Source: Fibrobacterota bacterium (GTDB taxonomy: Bacteria; Fibrobacterota; Fibrobacteria; UBA5070). From it: DNA of 64,000 bases. Where the stretch lies: assembly GCA_016715065.1 (NCBI GenBank), contig JADKBN010000029.1, forward strand, positions 804,818 through 868,817, given 5' to 3'. Shown piece by piece: positions 54,118 through 64,000 of the stretch. Position 1 is the stretch's first letter. Each line of letters begins with the position of its first letter. A program made the translations under genes and the position numbers. Under the pieces are notes generated by a model. It saw only the letters and a program-made list of their open reading frames with translations, was not told the DNA's origin and searched no databases.

Positions 54118-57100
54118 TTCCCTGAACGATCCGCTGTGGACTCCTCAAGCCTCGACGGAATTCAAATTCCGAGCGCTGGCGAGAGGTTCTCTTGCCTACT
54201 TCCCCGAGCGTCGTGTGGACTTCGCTCCGCAAGTGGAAGGCACTCAAGTCGTGCGGAAGTTTTTAACGGTTCCGTTTGCCGTGGACTACATCAAGTTCTA
54301 CAACTCGATGGAGTACTTTGCCAGTTCCCAGTGGCAATTGCGATCTGTGGAGTGGCATTTGGTTGGAGATGATGACTATCCAGCCAGACTTGTTACAGGC
54401 CAGAGCCATCAAGGAACGCTTTGGGCAACACCTTGGCAGGATCGATGGAAATTGAAGTCTATCCAGGACTCAGGAGTAGCCCGTTCAACTTTTAGTTCCC
54501 AGTCCACCTCAGTGTCGTTGAACGATAGTTCGTTTTCGTCAAATCCATATTTTGGTGATCTGCCATGGATAGATCTCGGGCCGAAATACAACAACGTCCA
54601 GCCGAACGATGAGCAGGATGCACAGACCTTTGGTGATATTTCGGAACGTGCAATGCGTGCGGGTCCAGGAGAAATATTTTCGTTCCAGTACCCAGATACA
54701 GCGGTCAACAGGCGGAGCGAACAGTATCGTGCGAAGTTGAACCAATCCTGCGAATACATCAAGACCTTGAATCGTCTTTCCTATGAAACCCCAGACAATT
54801 TTTGCAATGTCCTCACAAGGACAAATAATGGGTCCCTTCCGGGGGATTATTGGCATGGTGTGAATAGTGGAAACGTACGAGTTTCCATTGCTAAATGGGA
54901 TCCTTCGAATCCTGGACGCGTCGTTGCTGGTGCTCCAATCCTAAGTTATGATGGGGTTCCAGGTTGGGCGTCTGGAGTGGATCCGAGAGCTAGCCTAACA
55001 AGCAATACTTTTATCAAATTGATTGGACGTGAATCTCCGGGACAGCCACGGCTATTTTGGTTGAAACGAGATCGGGGATCGCATAATGGGTCTAATCTGA
55101 CCCTAACCGGAGATGGTTCACGAGATTATGCACCCTGGGCAGAGGATGACGACCAGGGCCTTTTTCTTGGGCCAGCCGTTCCCTACTGGAACTCTCCCTA
55201 CCTTCTTGCCCACGGACAGTTTGTTGTCGATCTAAATCAAGCCGAGATCGCGATGAAGGACTCGACTCGATCGGATCGACTTTCGTGGAGTCAAAATTCG
55301 GCGAACTCGAGATGGAACTGCTGGGCCAAGCCAGATGGCCAGCATGAGTGTCCAGACAACCTGCTAGGGCCGAAGGTCGGTCTTCGAGGTTATGCTTACC
55401 AGCCATTCCAGCCAACGAATCAGCTGTATCAGGGGAAGAATGGAAGAAGCTATAACCAGTTCGATTACATCAAGAACTTCTTCGATCGGGATTCTGGGAA
55501 GGGTTTGGCTTTCTGGCAGTTTTCTCAAACAGATCCGAAAAACGATGACCAGTTGGGCTTCAAACCGCTCCTGAGAATCGATAGTTCCATGTTCCAAGTG
55601 ACGTGGGACTCGATTGGGATTCCGTACCCTCTGGATAGTTACGAGTCCCCAGGTGCGATGTACATCGAGAAAGTTGGCGATACTATCCTCGCCTTCCATG
55701 CTCAAGACAGCGTGGATTACTTCAACTACACGCAAGACACTGGACGGTTCCTGAAGTTGCGAGCTGGGACTGCCTTCCCTGCGCCAAATGTTACCTACGT
55801 GGATTCAGCGACCATTCGTTTGGATTCCATGTTTGCTCGCCTCCTTGCTCTGACTGACTCCACAGGGAAGCGCTACGGGTTCATTCGTCGCAACAGCCTT
55901 CATGCCTCGGTGCCCTTGCAGAGTCACCGTGTTCAACCCGACGGCATTTTGGGAGAGCTTGAGGCTTCCAACCTTCATCTGGAAGTCAAGGAGTTCCAAA
56001 ATCCATGGCGGGCGACGGTGTATTACCGGAACAAACCTGACACCATGAAGGATTGGTCCTCTGCGTTGGACACCACGTTCCGGCGTACCAAGGGATGGAT
56101 CTACGGTGGAGGCGAGTTTAACAAGACTCGCTTCCAAGGCCGTGCGGCAGCATTGGATACCCATGGTTTCTTGGGGATGGTGAATCCTTCGAATCTCCCT
56201 GATCCTTCGGCAAGTTCAGCGGCGACATTCTTCCGCGAGAAGGATGCTTTAGGTCGCTACTCTGCAAAACCCAATCCGTCCTTCAACATCAGGAACTTCT
56301 CGTGGGATCTCGAGGTTTTTCATGCGGATGGCTCGACGGTCAACGGTGATCTTCCGATTCAAGGCCAGAGCCCTCAAAATTTCCTGTTAGGATTGGATCC
56401 CCGCTCTGGAACGCGTTCGTGGATCGGATTCCGTGGTTCGATCCGCGACACCATGCGAGTTGGCGGTCAGGACTATCGGTTCCATGACTACAGCGTTCTT
56501 GTCAGGCCCGTTGACGACACATCCGGCTTCCAGCCAGTTCCTGTCAACAAGTTCTTTACCAAGGATTCCGTTGGCGACCAAGCAATCTATCTGCCTCGAA
56601 CGGGCGCGGATCCGTGGGATCGCGATAGCTTGATGCCCGCGTTGGCATGGTGGGAAAATACGGGCAAAGCCGGGCGTTACGAGGTCGCCGTGGTGATCCA
56701 CTACGCAAAGGTTTCTGATGGATCGCTCCACGCTGTTGTTCAACGTCGCAGCTTCGTTTCCGGTGCACTTTTGTCCGGTACCACTGCGAGCATAGATGCG
56801 CCGTACCAGCGCGCAACCATTGCGATGCCCACCGGCTCTACGCTTTCCGGAACGGCGCTTAGTCTGTCTGTGGTTGCACCCTCCAGCTTATCGCAGCGTG
56901 TCGAGTCGGGCAGAATTGCGCCCATTGGTCCTGTGGTGGAAATCCATACTGATGGAAGACGCGTATTCTCCAGCGATTCGAGCGAACAGCCAACGTTGAC
57001 CTACCGAATTTCTGCACGGGAGTTGTATGATCTCGAAGGGATACCGAACTTCGATAGTGCAACCATCCCTTTTATTCTTCAAAACTTGCATGCCTTGCAG

Positions 57101-58303
57101 TCCAAGTACAGGCTGCACGACTTGGGCTCCGATGGCAAGCTGGAAGCACTGCCCACGCTGGTGTCGATCGATTCGGGAACGTCAACAGATCGAGATCTGA
57201 TCCATATCGTGCTATGGGCAAAGGTTCCGCATTTCTCGTGGATCTTCTTGCAGCGCGATGATGGTCATTCCGGTCATCGACCTGTGATCACATCCAGCAC
57301 CTCATTGAACAACGGCGTCCAGTTGGATGGATTCTATCAGGAAGACGCCCGTGCAGGTCTTCCGCTCTTCGTAGCGAAGCCTCTCCCAACCGATTTGCGG
57401 CTTTCATGGATGGCGGATACTTCTCGATCAGTCGATTGGTTGCATGCTCCTACGATGCCCGTTGCCGTCAAGCTAGATGGTGCGTTCCGTCAGGTCCTCC
57501 CCTGGGATTCGCTCCCGTTGGGGATCTCCACCTTGTTTGTGCGATACGACAGTTCACGTACTGGCGCTTCCATCCGAGTCGCAAAAGAGTCTCCGGTGTT
57601 GCACGTGTGGAACTGGGCGGATGCTGGTCAACCGGTTACTCCGCAGTGTGGTGTGGTTCGCCATACGGTGACCTTCTCCGCTGACCGGTCAGGAACATTG
57701 AACCGAATCTTATTGGATTCGTTGGGGACCATCCGGCAAGTCGGATCGTTCGGATATACGATTGGCGCCAATTCCATGACTTGGGATGGCTGCTTGGATG
57801 GAGCTCCAGCACGGGGGATTTGGACCATGCAGTTCGTGTTCCCGGATGCCCTTCAAAATCACTCGTTGCAGGTGGCTGTGGGAAGGCGCCCTCAAGGAGT
57901 CGCAGAGGTTCTCGCGAATCCGGAACGCTTTGCTCCATCGACTAGCAACCCTGCTCACGGGGCTGTGATTTCTGTGAATCTCCGTTCCGCAAGCTCGCTT
58001 CCAGTTCATCTGAGCGTACGCAATGGCGCTGGGGTTCTGCTGGGCCGTCTCCCAGACTTGACAGGAAACGACAGTGCTCGTTCCATGCTTTGGAATGGTC
58101 GCCTTGCCGGTGCAATATTGCCTGCAGGAAGTTATCGAATCGAGGCGTGGCTTGGTTCCGACTCGCTCTCGCGGGTGGATCGTCAGGTCGTGCTTCTCAC
58201 AGCGAAGAATCCTGGAATCGTCTTCCGCTCAGATCGGGACACCTTCCAACTGCCCAGCCTTCAGGGCAGCTACGTCTCTCCACAAATCTGCCTGTTAAGG
58301 TAG
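54113..58303 (+). pseudogene. Giant secreted protein, segment 4 (longest intact part)
   Basis: About 1395 residues without a break. The first 200 residues recall PA14/GLEYA-like ligand-binding modules (FRALARGSLAYFPERRVDF, WHLVGDDDYPARL). The middle has long Asp/Ser/Trp-rich stretches (PWAEDDDQGLFLGPAVPYWNS). The last 250 residues are FlgD-Ig-like (SMLWNGRLAGAILPAGSYRIEAW). No enzyme motif is recognised. A surface adhesin or matrix role fits but is inference. Confidence 0.65.
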
Positions 58304-59043
58304 GGCTCCAACTCGTGGATTCTGCCGGTGATTCCGCTGGGATCAAAACACCATCCACGATTCAGGAAGTGGCAAGATTCACCACGTGGAATTGGTCGGC
58401 ACCGGATACCTTGCACCACACTCCTGTGGCCGCCTTGGCGACTTGGACCACCCTGGACGGATTGGTGTCAGGAATCGACACGGTTCGGTGGGTCTTGTTG
58501 AAGCCAAAGACAGGGATTGATTCTATCCAGAGTGCACCTGCGAGCGATACCATCTGGCCAGATCTGAATCCAGACCTGGACAAGGCTTTTGGAAAAGGAA
58601 TGCCAAGCGGGCTGGACATAACCACTTGGGCATCCAAGTCAGTGAAACTCCTGCTCACAGTTCGTGATGCCGCGAATGTTCGAGTTCGCAGGGATACCGT
58701 GGATGTGAAAATTGGTGCTTCCACGTTCCGTTGGAATGGCCGTGGCAAGCAAGATTCGGTTCTTCGTTCGGGTCTGTACAAGGTTCAGATCACGTTGTTG
58801 GATACTTCCCGTGTGATCCATTCACGGAATATCTGGGTTCAAGGACTGCCAGATCTTGTCGTGATCCGCGACCGATCCGGATTGGCAGATCGCACTGCTC
58901 AAATTGTGGCAACGGATCGCAGTCTATCCGTGGTTGTTTGGGATGCACCAGTAGCGTTGGCCTACATGCGTGCAATGCCTCAGGGTGCGGTGGCTTCTGT
59001 TAGTGTCCCAGTGGATTCTTCTGTGTTCATGGGAGATGGCTGA
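58279..59043 (+). pseudogene. Giant secreted protein, segment 5
   Basis: Continues one base over (STNLPVKVGLQLVD) with another FlgD-Ig-like module (FRWNGRGKQDSVLRSGLYKVQITLLD). Breaks near 59036. Confidence 0.6.
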
Positions 59044-59320
59044 ACTCCATCTACCGGTTTTGTGTGGTGGTGGACGTTTCGCTGTCCAAGGTGAACTTCC
59101 ACTTTCAAACAGTCAGACGCGCACAGGTGATGTGTATTCACCTGGTCCGATGCTCGCCTTGATTGGAGCTGCAAGTCCGTATCTGGATTCAGCTAGTATG
59201 GCCGGTCTTGCATCACTGGCAATCCGGCAGGGTGTCCGTACAACTTGGATGGACAAGGCGTTGTCTGACCTGGACCTTGTTGCAGCGAGCCGATACACTC
59301 AGGGGAATTGCCTCTGGTGA
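59036..59320 (+). pseudogene. Giant secreted protein, segment 6
   Basis: Coding-like stretch (YSPGPMLALIGAASPYLDSA) in a third frame; ends at 59320, and 59321-59382 shows a further frame (SGDSVMERLPGICQ) before segment 7. Confidence 0.5.
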
Positions 59321-59382
59321 CTCCGTAATGGAACGCCTGCCAGGAATCTGCCAAGATCACCGGTGGCTGGAGAACACGACAG

Positions 59383-60825
59383 GTGTTCGATAGCGCATCG
59401 GGCAGTTTCCGAAGCGACACAGCCCGGTGGACCCAAAGCTTCTATCGTCAACCTTACCTGGCGGGTGGCAGTTGGGACACCTTGGGCGCAGTCCTTTGTG
59501 TACATCCCACCGGTGGGATCCAGACAGCAACCGACTCCACAAAATTGGTGGCAGACTACGGTCAGTTGATCCGTCGCTTCTTCTTTGGAAACGATTTGAT
59601 GATTTCTGCTACAGGAGTACAAGTTCCAGACACGGTGAAGATTGGTCAGAAACTGACGATAAAGGCCAAGCCGTCCTACATCGGTGCACTCAAGTTGGAC
59701 TCTGCGATTGTCCGTGTTCGCGATGGTGTTGCGGGCATTGATAGCCTCCGCAAATTGCGGTGGATCCAAACCGGGATGAAGTTGGATGCGCAATGGTCCA
59801 TTCCGGTTGGATACTCCATGAAACCCGGTTCTCACACACTGAATATTTCCTTGGATCCCTTCCGGCAAATCAATCTGCCTACGGGTGATACCACTGTGGA
59901 AAGTTTGGTTTCTAACAACTTGGTTTCCGTATCCTGGATCTTGGCGGACACCGGGAAGCCAGTTATCGCCTTGGATTCTGTGGTGGCGGGTGCGTTGGTT
60001 CGCCGTTGGTCGCCCAATTCCGATGCGGACTCTCTGATTGTACGCGGTACGGTTCGATTGAAGCATGACTATGGACAACTTCTAGTTAGGTGGCAGGTGC
60101 GTGATGGAGCCGGAAAGCTCCTTCTTTCCAGAGATCAGCAGTCGACTGCCTCAGCGTTGGTTCCTGTTTCTGGAAGGTTCGCCCCTTTGGCTGATTTGGT
60201 CCACGGAAACACATATCGCCTCCGTTTGTTTGTTCAGGACGCTTTCGGAAATCGTGACTCGCAAGAAGTCTCCGTGCTTGCGGACTCCTCGCATCCCGTG
60301 TTGGACCGTTGGACCATCATTCATGGCAGAGGTGATACGGCAGTTGGCTCTAAGTCCGTGCGAAAATTGGCTCGATCCAATTTCAATCTGTTCGACACTC
60401 TCGCTGGACAGGCTCATGATAATCCAGGACTTCTGGCCTTGATCCTGTATCGCGGTTCTTCGTTGAACGGTGCACAGATCTTGGATACCGTTGTGACAGC
60501 GATCAGTTCTTCTCGCAACCTTTTGGCGGTTCGCCAGAAAGACTCGTGCGTTTGGATTCTGGATGCGGTTGACCTAGCTGGTAACCACAGTCGGTCCGAA
60601 GTACAGGCCTTGCGCAACACTCAGGCGCCATTTGTGGGAGCTTGGGCGACAACAAGAACGATGTTTGATAGCATGTTGGTCAACGACTCATTGAATCCAG
60701 AAATGATCAAGAAGCGACCCTTGCTCATCACCGATACCACAGGTGTGAGAGACGGTTCCTATCTGGTCAACCCCACCAAGGCACGGCTTGATCGCGCAGG
60801 GGCCAGGCTGGACCTCAAACCTTGA
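59383..60825 (+). pseudogene. Giant secreted protein, segment 7 (Ig-like repeats)
   Basis: About 480 residues with at least two Ig-like modules (SYIGALKLDSAIVRVRDGVAG; LLVRWQVRDGAGKLLLSRDQQS, GNTYRLRLFVQDAFGNRDSQEV) and a cadherin/BIG-like rhythm. The break near 60825 leads to LDVRKGDTVSLVLEGLSEL in segment 8. Confidence 0.6.
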
Positions 60826-60826
60826 C

Positions 60827-61132
60827 GTTCGCAAGGGAGATACGGTTTCTCTGGTGCTGGAAGGCTTATCCGAACTGGATCTGAGCCTGTCGCTGAAGCT
60901 CGATGGATCTGTCCTTTCCGTAACAGATTCCAATCCTTATCTGAAGACCGGCGGGAGCCTCTCGCTCTCTGCCAAATATCGAACTGCGGTGGCTGGTCAT
61001 AAAACGCAAAGGTTCTTCCGCTTTGTTCCGACGCAGCAGATGCATCGGCTTGAGATCAGCGTGCTGGATTCTTCTGGCTCTGAGTTCCACCGCCACGCTT
61101 TGGGATTCAGATGGCGTTGGCAGACCAAGTGA
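60827..61132 (+). pseudogene. Giant secreted protein, segment 8
   Basis: Short Ig-like stretch (LDVRKGDTVSLVLEGLSELDL; MHRLEISVLDSSGSEF). Ends near 61110-61132, joining in sense to segment 9. Confidence 0.5.
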
Positions 61133-64000
61133 TCGTGGACAGTGCAGGAGATAACCCAATCAAGGCGCGGATTGGGGAGAGGTGTACCAACGACGCGATG
61201 CGGCGGTCATGCAGGGGATCCACCAGCGGAGACATGGAACTACTGGCTTTGGAGCGCAGGAACCCCATGGTTAGGGGTGAAACGGATGCCAATGTCTATC
61301 GCTTGTTGGTGGATCATGATGCCGATAGCACCACAGGTGATATCATCACAGCGGCTGGTCGCTTGTTCAAGGGCGCAGACGTTGCGTTGGAATGGGCCGG
61401 TCTAACCGGGCGCGATGATGGACAAGGCGCTCAAGTGCGCAGACTCCAATGGAATTCTTCATCCAAGGTCTGGGTGGAAACAGCCAACCTTGTGGGAGGG
61501 CGTGTCTGCATTGGGTGGATTTGCCTATCGCCAGAACAGCGCGGACGGCCCGTATACCGTCTCCGTGGGCCAGGGTGACCAACGCTTGCCATCCGGGAAA
61601 GTTGCGGCGGCTTCTGGTGGTGCCGTGGAACTTGGGTTGCGTTCGGCAAATTTTTGGCAGTCTTGCATCGTTGCGCTGGGTATTGCTTCCCATGCCACGA
61701 GTTGCGGGACACCATCCGAGGTCCACAAGGATGGATCCGGTTTACTCCGCGTGAATTCAAGCCAATCCAAGTGGATGGCTACACGCCAGACTGGTGGCCG
61801 GATAACACCCAGCCAGGTGTCCGTGTCAGCAGCATTTCCAGTGTTGGGGGTGACAGCCTCAAGGTCTGGATGGGCTTGCGAAACATTGGAACTCGTCCTG
61901 AAAGGAATCCAACTCAAGTATCGGATCCAATCGGATTCCACGACACGAGCGAGCTTGGGGGGAATGCTGCCAGCACGGAAATCGATGATGATCCAGTTCT
62001 GGTGCGAGATACCGCCAAGTGAGCAAAGGTCTGGTCTGTGACTCTGCTCTGTAGCTGCACGCTTTGCCCAGGTGGAACCATCCTCTCGCCTCTCGGAACT
62101 CTTGTTCTGCGGACCGGCCGGTGGTGCTCAGGACGATTGGAGCCAATCGGTTGATACCATCAATTTCAACGGAAGTTCCTGCTTATGATCTGCGAGGAAG
62201 CTCCTGTTTGGATCCGAAACCTCAGAACCGTAACGTGAATCTTCCGATCATCAAAGTGACTCCTTCGGGGACGCTTTGATCCGAGCTGGCGGAGAAGGTC
62301 ATCTTCCGTGCGGATTCCACCTACGATCCCGATGGAAAGGCACTGAGATTCGAGTGGAGTCATTCGTACACAGGTGTTGTGAAGTTGGGCGTTAGGGACA
62401 CGTTCCAGAGCACTCGGCCAGGCAGCATCGTGTGACGTTGGTTGTTTCGATCTTGCCTACCCGACACGTGCGGCATCACAATCTATCGATATTTACGTGG
62501 AAGATTTCGTCCGGCAACCTTGAGAAGCGTCCCGTGCGCGAAGAGGAACGCTTGATCTTCGCAGGACAATTGGGCAACGCGAGTGGAACCAGGAATGGAA
62601 CAACGCAGCCGGAACACTGACCCTTGTGCGTGAATCGAATTCTGTTAGGGCCGTAGATGGAACGCGGAAGCGGATACAACCTTCGCGTGGCGATGCTTCT
62701 CTCGATGGCGTTCGATTCGCCAGGTTGGATGAGCATGCGGGCGACTTGCACAGATGTCCAACCCTCGGCTTGTCCAACGCCACTGGACCTTTCTCGGTTC
62801 ACGAACCTTAGTTCAAAGTGGCGATGGACGCCGATTTACGTCGATCCGTCCGCATCAGGCTTTCGGACGAAGGTGCCCCTATGCGGGCGAAGAGAAGTTC
62901 GCCTATCTTGGAGCATATCTGCCCGATCGCACTGAGGTAAGCGGTTGGCAGACAGTCAGTATCCCCTGTCCGAACTCAAGGCTACCTCCATCCAAAAAGG
63001 CGATTGGTTGACCCTGAAGGTGATGGGTTGATCCGGACCAGAATAATGCTCCGATGCCAAGAACCCTGTTCGATGACATTCGGTTGGTTCGTTACAAGAC
63101 TCAGCCTGGACAGTTGGCGTCACTCGCAAATCCGGCGTGTATTTGACCGCCAATCCCACAAGGCCCGGGGAGGATTTCAACGGCTACGGAATGGCGGTCC
63201 GATGTTCAACATCGGGCAGAAGACTATCCAATGGACAGTTTACGTCTACGCGTCTACTACCGGTCGATGGTAGGATAGACTCGTGCAGACACCGTTTGGG
63301 GAGCGGATACCGTGTTTGCGAATACGAGCGGGATACCAGTTGATGCCACGGATCGATACCACACAACCCAAGAAGCTGGTGTTCTCGGGGAGTGTACGCT
63401 CCAAACCATTTCACTTGCCAATGCGACCTGGACCTACCGCTGGGTTGGAAACACCGGGTCCTGATGCGGGCTGAATCTGCTGCGCAAGGCCGAACCGCCT
63501 TCTGCTCGGAATGTACAGTACGGGCGGGCGTCGAGGGTGCCCGTTACGGGTAATCCAGTTCCCAACCACAACGGAATTCAGTCGTTGAATTGGAGTTGGC
63601 CTGCCTTTGTCGACATCTACCAAAATGCTTGGCGTGTTAGGTCGAGCACCGTGTGACCGATACCATGGGGACGACTCTGGGGAATCGAACCCTGGGAAAA
63701 TCCAGGTGCAGTGAAATATTTGGATCGAAATTTTGCGAGATCCTACGGATGCTGTTGCTCCCCAGGACGCAATCGTGGCGCACATCGCCCTCGGTGCAGG
63801 CACACCTACGATCGGGAAGATACACGGGGCGAGTGCTGCAGGCTCCATCGATCCCGCGACATCCCCTGGTCTACCACTGGCTGGATGCGGCGGGCCATGT
63901 TCTTCGGACCGGAAAGTGATCGATTCCTTCTTTGTCGCGGATACGGGCAGGCAAACCTTGCGAGTCCGAGTGTTTGACCCAACGGATCCAACACGTAGTG
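61111..64000 (+). pseudogene. Giant secreted protein, segment 9 (fragmented, runs off window)
   Basis: Coding traces alternate among all three plus-strand frames every 50-250 bases: DANVYRLLVDHDADSTTGDI (61290), GGFAYRQNSADGPYTVSVG (61510), PDWWPDNTQPGVRVSSI (61780), a PKD-like DSTYDPDGKALRFEWSHSY (62310) and a final QTISLANATWTYRWVGNTG (63410). The sequence leaves the window still coding-like. No other gene is supported here. Confidence 0.55.

Overview
The window (roughly 60% GC for the first 45 kb by eye, visibly lower after about 50 kb) looks like a chromosomal segment from the phylum Fibrobacterota (Fibrobacter or a relative). The grounds are two TIGR02147-family proteins (a large paralogous family first described in Fibrobacter), one FISUMP-domain protein (Fibrobacter succinogenes major paralogous domain), a GH9 cellulase, a GH141-like beta-helix protein, and several secreted proteins ending in C-terminal sorting-like beta-sandwich modules of the type used by type IX secretion.

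Layout. 0-5 kb: flagellar/post-transcriptional operon on the minus strand (unknown protein, fliS, fliW, csrA, all overlapping), divergent nth, then a hybrid histidine kinase coupled to a lipoprotein. 5-13 kb: small membrane protein plus ketopantoate-reductase-like gene, a giant fused MFS/spermidine-synthase-like protein, a lipoprotein, and pyruvate phosphate dikinase with a histone-like Lys/Ala/Pro tail. 13.5-22 kb: plus-strand run GH9, catalytically dead-looking GH57 homologue, STAS protein, lytic transglycosylase, a kinase without an ATPase domain, a full histidine kinase, then malate dehydrogenase. 22-38 kb: two look-alike cassettes (TIGR02147 regulator plus a TETG/TETS lipoprotein, each divergent from a secreted protein across a palindromic operator candidate) flank tRNA-Glu, a four-gene VWA/solute-binding, XpaC, solute-binding, TelA operon and an RCC1-repeat lipoprotein. 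38-48 kb: small EF-Tu-like-domain protein, an orphan AbiEi-like protein, tRNA-Ser, ABC-F ATPase, AAA/PD-(D/E)XK protein, FISUMP protein, GH141-like protein and RlmD. 48.4-64 kb: a degenerate tRNA-Ala-like gene, an intact tyrosine integrase, a DUF2059 protein and a very large secreted FlgD-Ig/PKD-type protein that changes reading frame many times and runs off the window.

How the parts fit. Much of the window serves extracellular polysaccharide use and the cell envelope (GH9, GH44/39/51-like, GH141-like, FISUMP, lytic transglycosylase, many lipoproteins). The most promising under-described systems are (1) the duplicated regulator-lipoprotein-secreted protein cassettes, whose lipoproteins end in different ligand-binding-like beta-sandwiches, and (2) the VWA/SBP-XpaC-SBP-TelA operon, whose first and third genes carry homologous solute-binding domains.

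Quality caveat. Single-base frame breaks are visible in ppdK (near 10295), rlmD (near 48287), the DUF2059 gene (near 50780) and many times after 51.2 kb, becoming very dense after 61 kb. Consensus indel errors near a contig end are at least as likely as real gene decay.
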